From assembly GCA_030064795.1 (NCBI GenBank), contig JASJEI010000173.1, positions 1 to 13,988 on the forward strand: a DNA stretch of 13,988 bases, read 5' to 3'. The DNA comes from Pleurocapsa sp. MO_226.B13. Its GTDB lineage: Bacteria; Cyanobacteriota; Cyanobacteriia; Cyanobacteriales; Xenococcaceae. Under the pieces are notes generated by a model. The model was not told the origin of the DNA. It did not search any database and saw nothing but the letters and a program-made list of their open reading frames with translations. The translations under genes were made by a program, and so were the position numbers. Below are positions 7,009 to 13,988 of this stretch, in pieces. Position 1 is the stretch's first letter; each line of letters begins with the position of its first letter.

Positions 7009-7641
7009 ATGGGGAAAGTTATTGCTGTGGCTAACACTAAAGGAGGAGTAGGGAAAAGTACTACTGCCGTACATTTAGCTTATTGGCTTTCTCGTGACCA
7101 TGAGGTGGTGTTTGTCAATGCATCATTTCAAGAAGGAGTTAACCCGTGGCTAAAAGAACTGTCAATTCCTGAACGTCAAGAAACAGATCCTGATAATCTC
7201 TTGGATTTGCTTGAAGAACTATCTTCTGAATACGTTATAGTTGATGTCCCAGGTGTATCTGAGATGGTTAGGGTCGTTTTAGATTGCTGTGACGCTGTGT
7301 TAGTTCCAGTTAAACCTACTGCTCTTGACTTAAGTGATTGTGTTAAAATGCTGAGGATAATTGATAGGAAGCAAAAATCTAGAAAAGACCTACTTGCTGC
7401 TATATTTCTGAGCATGGTAGATAAACGCTCTAATGCTTTACAAGACGCACAAGCTTATTTTAAAAAGCATAGAATTAGGTTGCTAGATACTTATGTTCGT
7501 CAACTTCAAGTAATTGCTGATGCCCCTTTACAATATCAAACTGTGTTTCAGATGGGCAGTACCGCCAAACAAGCATCAAAAGATTACCAACGTTTATTTG
7601 AAGAGCTTTTAGCTATGATTACAACAAAAGGAGTAGAGTAG
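7009..7641 (+). CDS. parA: ParA-type partition ATPase
   Basis: This 210-residue Walker-type ATPase should drive segregation of the DNA that carries it, working with the ParB encoded next door. The deviant Walker A motif is intact at residues 11-18 (KGGVGKST, with signature Lys11 and Lys16). Walker B is at about 75-82 (YVIVDVPG). The small size and lack of an N-terminal helix-turn-helix match short ParA proteins of the ParF/Soj-like plasmid group. Oddly, the switch I/Walker A' element, usually DxDPQ, reads VNASFQ at 36-41. The conserved first Asp is Asn and the DP is SF; only the Gln remains. This may slow or alter ATP hydrolysis. No strong ribosome binding site precedes the ATG. Its TAG overlaps the GTG of parB by one base, showing an operon. 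Confidence 0.92.
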   Translation: MGKVIAVANTKGGVGKSTTAVHLAYWLSRDHEVVFVNASFQEGVNPWLKELSIPERQETDPDNLLDLLEELSSEYVIVDVPGVSEMVRVVLDCCDAVLVPVKPTALDLSDCVKMLRIIDRKQKSRKDLLAAIFLSMVDKRSNALQDAQAYFKKHRIRLLDTYVRQLQVIADAPLQYQTVFQMGSTAKQASKDYQRLFEELLAMITTKGVE

Positions 7642-8534
7642 TGCCTAGAACTAGAAAACGTAGTCTAACTGACTTTGAGTCTCCAGGTATTGTTCAAGAT
7701 ACTTTACCTCTAGATTCAATTGCACCTCCTCTCTACAATCCTCGTACTTACTTTGACCCCGAAAAACTAAAACAGTTAGCTGACTCATTCTCTGAACATG
7801 GTCTGATTGGACGGTTAACTGTACGCCCAGTTGAAGGGAAAAAGCAGCCATATGAATTGGTAGCTGGAGAAAGAAGGTTCCGTGCTGCTATCTTAGCTAA
7901 TCTTGCTGAAGTACCAGTTGAGATTAAAGAATTATCTGACCAACAAGCAATTGCTTTAGCTTTAGAGGAGAATTTAAATAGAGAAGACCTCAATCCTATA
8001 GAAGAGACAGAAGGAATACTACAGTTATTGTCCTTGTCATCGGGACTAGAAAAACCAGAAATCACTTCACTGTTATACAAGATGATCAAGGGTCGGAACG
8101 TTCCGACCACATTCAAAGAAGTTGTTGACCAGGTATTTGAGAGCATCAAAAACCTTACCTGGCAAACCTTTGCTCGCGATCGTCTTCGTCTTCTTAATCT
8201 ACCCGACCCAATCTTAGAAGCCATTAAGCAGGACCAAATAGAATATACCAAGGGAATTGAAATTGCTAAGGTACAAGAGCAATCAGTACAAGATGAATTA
8301 TTAAATGAGGTGATTACTAATAATTTATCTATTAAGCAAATCAAAGATAAGATTGCCCAACACAAAGGCAAGACCTCTACTAACTACTCTGAACTTTCTA
8401 CAGAAGAGCTGATCAAAGATGTCCGACAAACTTACCAAAGATTCTCTAGAAGCAAAAAAGTCTGGTCGGCTCAAAAGAATAGGAAGAAGATTGAAACTCT
8501 GTTGAAGCAGCTCAAGAGTTTGATTGAGGAGTAA
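7641..8534 (+). CDS. parB: ParB-family partition protein (CTPase/DNA-binding)
   Basis: This 297-residue ParB/Spo0J-like protein should bind a centromere site and stimulate ParA. The N-terminal ParB domain (about 20-122) has IAPPLYNPRTYFDPEKLKQL, the CTP-binding GERRFRAAI at 76-84, and ENLNREDLNPIEE at 110-122. A central helix-turn-helix region follows (about 123-215), with LLYKMIKGRN and a second helical block LTWQTFARDRLRLLNLPDPI. This looks longer than in chromosomal ParB proteins and like the cyanobacterial plasmid type. The C-terminus (about 250-297) is basic and helical, ending in a Leu/Lys heptad that may dimerise. The GTG start is supported by AAAGGAG seven bases upstream inside parA. 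Codons 151-156 contain a perfect 18-bp palindrome. It shares a transcript with parA. Confidence 0.92.
   Translation: MPRTRKRSLTDFESPGIVQDTLPLDSIAPPLYNPRTYFDPEKLKQLADSFSEHGLIGRLTVRPVEGKKQPYELVAGERRFRAAILANLAEVPVEIKELSDQQAIALALEENLNREDLNPIEETEGILQLLSLSSGLEKPEITSLLYKMIKGRNVPTTFKEVVDQVFESIKNLTWQTFARDRLRLLNLPDPILEAIKQDQIEYTKGIEIAKVQEQSVQDELLNEVITNNLSIKQIKDKIAQHKGKTSTNYSELSTEELIKDVRQTYQRFSRSKKVWSAQKNRKKIETLLKQLKSLIEE
8091..8108. repeat. 18-bp perfect palindrome within parB (candidate parS)
   Basis: GGTCGGAACGTTCCGACC is perfectly self-complementary and covers exactly codons 151-156 of parB (Gly-Arg-Asn-Val-Pro-Thr), in a linker before the second helical block. Partition sites are often perfect palindromes of 13-18 bp in or near the par operon. 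Assignment as parS is an inference, and no second copy was seen in the window. Confidence 0.6.
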
Positions 8535-8570
8535 TTAATATAATTTATCAGAAATTGAAGGAATCTATAT

Positions 8571-8750
8571 ATGTCTAAAGTTAGGAGTAAAATATTGCCT
8601 TTTGCTGGGTTGGCAATGCTAACTGCTTTAGTCATTGCTGGTAGTAGTTCCAGCAGTTCAAGAGAAACCAAATCTACAGAGATAATTTTGCGTGAGGTTA
8701 AGGCAAGTGGCAACTCAGTTGTTACGGGTGAGCGAAATTTCCAGTGGTAA
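8571..8750 (+). CDS. Small secreted protein, frame broken near its end
   Basis: This 59-residue product has an N-terminal signal peptide: basic MSKVRSK, then a hydrophobic core at about 8-23 (ILPFAGLAMLTALVIAG), then a run of six serines. It has no cysteine for lipidation. The ATG is supported by GAAGGA nine bases upstream. In the zero frame it ends ERNFQW at TAA 8748-8750. Shifting by -1 at AAATTTC (8735-8741) opens a further 46 codons to TGA 8879-8881, beginning PVVNIEGDGFEVISNEQVRK. This continuation reads as natural protein and would give about 103 residues. Either one base has been lost or the ribosome slips. The function is unknown. It follows parB by 36 bp and may belong to the same transcript. 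Confidence 0.55.
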   Translation: MSKVRSKILPFAGLAMLTALVIAGSSSSSSRETKSTEIILREVKASGNSVVTGERNFQW

Positions 8751-8909
8751 ACATTGAAGGAGATGGTTTTGAAGTAATAAGTAATGAGCAAGTTCGTAAG
8801 TCGGTATCGGAAAGTAGCAGAAGAGGCATACTTAGTCTGATTTCTCAGTATTTATTCATCTCGAGCACTTATATTACCTGATGATATATTTGTACATTAT
8901 GTTTTGATC

Positions 8910-8923
8910 GATTTAGCTAAATC
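8910..8923. promoter_or_regulatory. 14-bp palindrome at the sod start codon
   Basis: GATTTAGCTAAATC is a perfect palindrome ending two bases before the superoxide dismutase ATG, exactly where a ribosome binding site should be. No Shine-Dalgarno sequence is present. It could be an operator or an RNA hairpin limiting translation. Confidence 0.4.
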
Positions 8924-8925
8924 AT

Positions 8926-9645
8926 ATGTCTTTTAATCGTCGTAATTTCCTCATCGTTTTGGGTGCTGGCGTTTTGGCTACTGGGTTAAAAACTTTTCCC
9001 CAATTAGCTTTAGCTGAAGATGAACCCCAAGGACCTTTCGAGTTACCTCCTCTTCCCTATGATTACAATGCACTCGAACCATATATTGATGCCGAAACGA
9101 TGATGTTTCATCACGATAAGCATCATGCAGGATACACTAAAAACCTTAACAAAGCAGTTAGCAAATATCCAGAATTGGCTAGCAAGTCTGCCGAAGATAT
9201 CTTAAGAGAAATTGACACTGTACCCGAAGATGTTGCCCAAACTATCCGTAACAATGGCGGAGGTTACGTCAATCATCAGATGTTTTGGGAAATTATGAGT
9301 CCTAATGGGGGAGGAGAGCCAACTGGTGGGCTTGCCGAAGCAATTACAGCCAAATTTGGCAGTTTTGAGGCTTTTAAAACGCAATTTAACGATGCTGGTA
9401 GCAAACAGTTTGGTAGCGGATGGGCTTGGTTAGTCCTTGACAGCAATGGTGAGCTTCAGGTAATGGGTACGCCAAATCAAGATAGTCCTTTGATGGAAGG
9501 GATGTACCCTATTATGGGTAATGATGTTTGGGAACACGCTTACTATCTCAAATATCGCAATAAGCGAGGAGAGTATCTGGAAAATTGGTGGAATGTGGTT
9601 AATTGGCAAGAAGTAACCCAACGCTATGAGCAAGCGATTGCTTAG
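8926..9645 (+). CDS. sodA: Tat-exported manganese superoxide dismutase
   Basis: This enzyme dismutates superoxide to oxygen and hydrogen peroxide. Residues 1-30 form a twin-arginine signal ([18 protein letters not shown], then an AxA-like LALA before EDEP), so it should be exported to the thylakoid lumen or periplasm or remain anchored. The Fe/Mn-SOD domain spans about 37-237. Metal ligands are His62 (FHHDKHH), His117 (YVNHQMFW), Asp200 and His204 ([10 protein letters not shown]). The Gly at 113 (NNGGGYVNH) and the Gln at 185 (TPNQDSP) are the outer-sphere positions typical of the manganese form rather than the iron form. At 239 residues it is full length. There is no Shine-Dalgarno sequence; a 14-bp palindrome occupies that position. 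It stands alone between the par cassette and an IS-damaged region. Confidence 0.93.
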   Translation: MSFNRRNFLIVLGAGVLATGLKTFPQLALAEDEPQGPFELPPLPYDYNALEPYIDAETMMFHHDKHHAGYTKNLNKAVSKYPELASKSAEDILREIDTVPEDVAQTIRNNGGGYVNHQMFWEIMSPNGGGEPTGGLAEAITAKFGSFEAFKTQFNDAGSKQFGSGWAWLVLDSNGELQVMGTPNQDSPLMEGMYPIMGNDVWEHAYYLKYRNKRGEYLENWWNVVNWQEVTQRYEQAIA

Positions 9646-9684
9646 GTAAATGTGTTAGTTCTCCTTCAACCAGACAATGCCAAA

Positions 9685-9715
9685 GCGATCGCATCTATAA
9701 GAGAAACGCGATCGC
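9685..9715. repeat. Pair of HIP1 octamers
   Basis: Two GCGATCGC copies lie 15 bp apart. Because each is palindromic, the pair can also fold as an 8-bp stem, but no T-run follows. They are the only HIP1 copies between 4844 and 13839. Confidence 0.7.
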
Positions 9716-9746
9716 AACAGAAAAAATTGGGTTAAAATCCGCAGTA

Positions 9747-9913
9747 TCAGAGCGTATTATCAATAGTTGCTACTTCAGACTCGACAATCTTAGGACTAGC
9801 TTTTCCTTGAGCGTAAATTTGAGAATTTGCCTCCGCACCCTTGATCTCATTCCAAAACTGATGAGGACGACAAAATGGAACTTGTTTGTGTTCATTAGCC
9901 TTACGCCATTTTG
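9747..9913 (-). pseudogene. 3' remnant of an unrecognised gene cut by the IS4-type element
   Basis: The leftward strand reads about 54 residues (KWRKANEHKQVPFCRPHQFW onward, ending IVESEVATIDNTL) and stops at TGA 9747-9749. The frame enters from the terminal repeat of the IS at 9914, and no native start exists. It has the look of real protein: varied composition and a clustered W/F/H motif. I do not recognise the family. No N-terminal portion is found on the other side of the IS, so the rest has been deleted. Confidence 0.45.
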
Positions 9914-9929
9914 ACAATGGTTCGGACAA
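9914..9929 (+). repeat. Left terminal inverted repeat, IS4-type element
   Basis: ACAATGGTTCGGACAA matches the complement of 11240-11255 at all 16 positions. Beyond these bases the two ends diverge. Confidence 0.85.
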
Positions 9930-9996
9930 TTTTCAGGAACAAGAAAAAAGGCTATCCATTTCGATTAAGGTAAAAGTGTAGAACAATTACCGTGCA

Positions 9997-11237
9997 ATGG
10001 ACAGCATTAGAACAATTATATCTAGCCTACTGGCTTCAGTGGGCGATTTAGCAAACCCCAACAGAAATTTCTGATAACGTTATTTTCAACTCTGCTCATC
10101 AGTTGTGGTCGAGCTACTTTCTCCAACTTAGGTCGTTATAGTCAGCTTAATGAGCGAACCTATCGCCGACAGTATCAACGTTCATTCAACTTCCTGAAGT
10201 TTAACCAACAACTAATTGAGCAAGCAATTGAGCCAGAATCCGAAGTCATCTTGGCAGTAGATTGTTCTTTTATTCCCAAAAGTGGAAAACAGACCTATGG
10301 CGCACGATTACTTCTACAACGGTAGTACATCGAGAGCAGAGAAGGGATTGGAAATCTCAGCAATGGCAGTAGTCGATGTGAAAAACAAGATCGGCTACAG
10401 TCTCAGTGTTCAACAAACACCCCCCACCAAAGAAACAGTAACAACTTCCTCAATTGAGAAAACTAATCAATCCGAAACAACCAGAATTAATCATTATCTA
10501 ACACAACTAGAAGCAACTGTTCCTTATCTACCATCATCTCTTCATTATGTGGTTGCGTGAAGAGCTTCTACAGTAAAATCAAATGGGTAAATGGAGTTAG
10601 AGATTTAAAGCTGGAGGCGATTGGAAAATTACGTCGAGATGCTAATCTACGTTATCTCTATCAAGACGAGTATTCAGGAAGAGGCAGACCTCGTAAGTAT
10701 GCTGGCAAAGTTGACTTGACTGACTACAGTAATTTCGAGTTGGTCACTCAATTATCCGATGATGTAGACCTTTACACTGCTGTGGTGTGGTCTATCAGTC
10801 TCAAACGCAAGATTCGTTTAGTTGATCTACGGAACAATTCTGCTTCTTCCCATAGCTATGCGGTTTTATTCTGCACTAACCCTGAACTAGATGCTTACTC
10901 GATCTATCTTTACTATAAAGCCCGCTTTCAAATCGAATTTGTGTTTCGTGACAGCAAACAATTTACGGGATTAGCTGATTGCCAGGCACGAGACTTAACC
11001 AAACTAGACTTTCATTTCAATAGCTCACTCACTGCCCTCAATCTTGCCAAATGGGATGCTTGTCAACAACATGATTCCGATCATGATTTTGTCTTTTCGA
11101 TGGCTAGTTACAAACGGCGTGCGCTCAATCATCATCTGCTAGAACGATTTATCGACAAGTTAGAGTTAGAGCCGACTTTAATTAAATCCCATCCCAACTA
11201 CTCCAGCCTTTATGACTACGGGATTATAGCTGCTTAA
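9997..11237 (+). pseudogene. IS4-family transposase, three frame breaks
   Basis: The protein starts MDSIRTIISSLLASVGDLAN at 9997. A -1 shift at AAATTTC (10065-10071) continues it as LITLFSTLLISCGRATFSNL and RTYRRQYQRSF. The first catalytic Asp is in LAVDCSFIPKSGKQTYG. A second break near 10300 leads into HDYFYNGSTSRAEKGLEIS. A third at about 10555-10563 destroys the second catalytic Asp (VVA then FYSK, where VADSFYSK is expected). The last piece holds the IS4 signature Y-2-R-3-E-6-K (YKARFQIEFVFRDSK at about 10912-10956) and ends at TAA 11237. With three breaks and one catalytic residue lost, the enzyme should be dead. Confidence 0.85.
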
Positions 11238-11239
11238 TT

Positions 11240-11255
11240 TTGTCCGAACCATTGT
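11240..11255 (-). repeat. Right terminal inverted repeat, IS4-type element
   Basis: TTGTCCGAACCATTGT is the exact complement of the left end. A possible -10 box (TAAAAT at 11270-11275) lies just outside, so the element's end now forms part of the phenol-lyase upstream region. No matching -35 was found. Confidence 0.85.
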
Positions 11256-11287
11256 TTGAAAAATTGGGATAAAATTTAATCAATTAA

Positions 11288-12849
<1,562 letters not shown>

Positions 12850-13773
12850 GAACCCATTTGGGATCTTTTTAAGCAGCAGTAGCAAGTCTTTTGAGCATAA
12901 GTCTGACAAAACAAAGATTAAGTTTGGTAGTCCCATGGTCAAGAGTTCGTTCAAAATTTTTGACTAAACTTTTACATCGTTCCATCCAAGAGTTGCTTCT
13001 TTCAATTACCCACCTGGCTTTTACGGGGACAAAACCTGTTTTTCCTAGCTTTTTCTTGTCTACTTTCGACGGTTTGGGAGATAGCTTAAATCTAATCTTG
13101 GTCATAATCTGAGGATAAATCTGCTCCAATTCTTCCTTCAGTTTTTCAGGGTGATATCCGTTGTCAATGAGGATGGTAATTTTAGGGATATTTACAGGTT
13201 TCGATTTAAAGTAATCGATATTGTTGGTCAACATCTCGATTAAACCCTTATCGTCAGATAGGTTAGCTTTAGTACAGTGAGTAAAGAAAGGAAAACCCAG
13301 ACTATCGACCGCTAAATGTCGCTTAATCCCGTTAGTAGACTTGTAGAAACAAAAACCTTTACTTTCCACACTAGCATTACAAGTATTTTTCACTGCTTGT
13401 GAGTCGATGATTAGTAACCTTGTCCACTGTGCTTTTTTGTTTACTTGTTCCCGAACTTGACCATGAAGTGTCTTCATTATTCTCTCAATGACTCCTACAT
13501 GCGGCTAAAGCCTTTGTGCTCGCCATTGTTTGTAATGCCAAAACACTGTGGAATAGGGAGGGAGGTCTTTTGGCAAATCACCCCAATTACAGCCATTTTT
13601 GAGCTGATACAAGATCCCATCTAAGATTTCTCTCTTGCTCCATTTTGGTGGATTAGTTTTTTTCTTTTTTGGTAACAGGGGTTCAATTATTTTCCACTCT
13701 TGATCTGTCAAACTACTCAAATAGGCCATTTTCTCCTTATTCTACATCTTTGATCGAGATCCCAAATAGGTTC
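12850..13773 (-). mobile_element. IS5-family insertion sequence
   Basis: The element is about 924 bp with nearly perfect terminal repeats (GAACCCATTTGGGATCT on the left against GAACCTATTTGGGATCT read inward from the right, one mismatch). TATA flanks both ends and may be the target duplication; because TATA is palindromic, the true edge could be TA with the repeat starting two bases further out. It encodes one leftward DDE transposase interrupted by a stop codon. Confidence 0.85.
12869..13729 (-). pseudogene. IS5-family transposase with one in-frame TAG
   Basis: The upstream part (13729-13505, 74 residues) opens MAYLSSLTDQEWKIIEPLLP and contains LDGILYQLKNGCNWGDLP, the usual N-terminal helix-turn-helix domain of this group. 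It has a good TAAGGAG ribosome binding site. It ends at TAG 13507-13505, but the downstream part (from ATG 13477, 202 residues) is in the same frame. Only one stop and seven or so unexpected codons (QRL*PHV) separate KQWRA from GVIERIMKTLHGQ. The catalytic triad is visible in the second part as Asp25 (IDSQAVK), Asp105 (LIDNGYH) and Glu159 (RWVIERSNSWMERC). The element could move only by read-through or with help from an intact copy. Confidence 0.85.
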
Positions 13774-13777
13774 TATA

Positions 13778-13988
13778 AGAGAAAATATCAAATACCCGAT
13801 TAGTCTCACAGACCTTTGCCAGAATATCGATCGAAGCCAGCGATCGCTCTACTATGTTTTCCAGTCAGCCTATGGCTTATCTCCCATGCAATACCTCAAG
13901 ATTCTGCGATTAAACAGCATCCGCAGAATCTTGAAAAGCGCCGATCCAAAGGAAACCACTATAACTAAGATTGCCATTGAATGGGGAT
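13778..13988 (+). pseudogene. AraC-family regulator, DNA-binding domain fragment
   Basis: Starting right at the IS5 edge, the rightward strand is open to the window end for 70 codons. It reads as an AraC/XylS DNA-binding domain: first helix-turn-helix SLTDLCQNIDRSQRSLYYVF, then SAYGLSPMQYLKILRLNSIR and RILKSADPKETTITKIAIEWG, which begins the second helix-turn-helix. The N-terminal sensing domain is absent, and what lies left of the IS is not its missing half. The gene continues past the window. It might still be expressed from the IS edge, but as seen it is 5'-truncated. The target genes are unknown. Confidence 0.8.

Larger units (their letters stand above)
9914..11255 (+). mobile_element. 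Decayed IS4-family insertion sequence
   Basis: The element is about 1342 bp and is bounded by perfect 16-bp inverted repeats (ACAATGGTTCGGACAA at 9914-9929; complement at 11240-11255). It contains one transposase reading rightward with several frame breaks. The flanks share only TTG directly next to each end and no longer target duplication, so the original insertion site has probably been rearranged. The left flank is a gene remnant, and the right end lies 44 bp before the phenol-lyase gene. Confidence 0.85.

Noticed and set aside
7748..8371. Leftward 207-codon frame opposite parB
   Set aside because: It is antisense to a clear ParB gene, has no ribosome binding site, and has a Ser/Leu-rich shadow composition.
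9685..9715. Terminator made by two HIP1 octamers after the SOD gene
   Set aside because: An 8-bp stem is possible only because HIP1 is self-complementary. There is no T-run and the loop is long.

Overview
The window looks like cyanobacterial DNA. It carries at least ten copies of the octamer GCGATCGC (HIP1), which is strongly enriched in cyanobacterial genomes. It also encodes a truncated haemoglobin with the exact His46/His70/His117 set of the Synechocystis/Synechococcus GlbN proteins, and a plasmid-type ParA/ParB pair with a cyanobacterial flavour. The genus cannot be fixed from the sequence. The mix of intact accessory genes, decayed genes and insertion sequences suits a plasmid or an IS-rich accessory part of a chromosome.

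Layout, left to right. A leftward sulfotransferase (156-1142) is followed by a 365-bp gap. Next comes a rightward M14 zinc carboxypeptidase (1508-2401) that has lost its C-terminal third, with an unrecognised open frame behind its stop. From 2642 to 4843 lies a HIP1-rich block. It holds a leftward operon (a short ORF, a TM2-domain membrane protein, and a GlbN-type haemoglobin) and a divergent uncharacterised gene (3701-4699). A non-coding kilobase (4700-5775) contains a transposase relic and an orphan leftward-facing terminator.

From 5776 to about 8880 lies a compact rightward cassette without HIP1 sites: an unknown basic protein, a 53-residue Pmp3/YqaE-type membrane peptide too short for ordinary ORF calling, parA, parB (one-base overlap), and a small secreted protein that appears split by a -1 frameshift. 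ParA has a degenerate switch I motif, and parB contains a perfect 18-bp palindrome that is a candidate centromere site. This reads as a plasmid maintenance module, either on a plasmid or left by an integrated one.

Beyond it are a Tat-exported manganese superoxide dismutase (8926-9645), a 3'-end gene remnant, a decayed IS4-family element with perfect 16-bp ends (9914-11255), and an intact tyrosine phenol-lyase-type PLP enzyme (11300-12715). Last comes an IS5-family element (12850-13773) whose transposase is broken by one in-frame TAG. Its flanks are pieces of two unrelated genes: the 3' end of a leftward gene on the left and an AraC-type DNA-binding domain on the right. This implies an IS-mediated deletion or rearrangement.

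Nothing here is clearly a wholly new defence or metabolic system. The most worthwhile leads are the par cassette (unknown gene, Pmp3-like peptide, atypical ParA, embedded palindrome, possible antisense RNA terminator), the phenol-lyase, and the same AAATTTC heptamer at two separate frame breaks.
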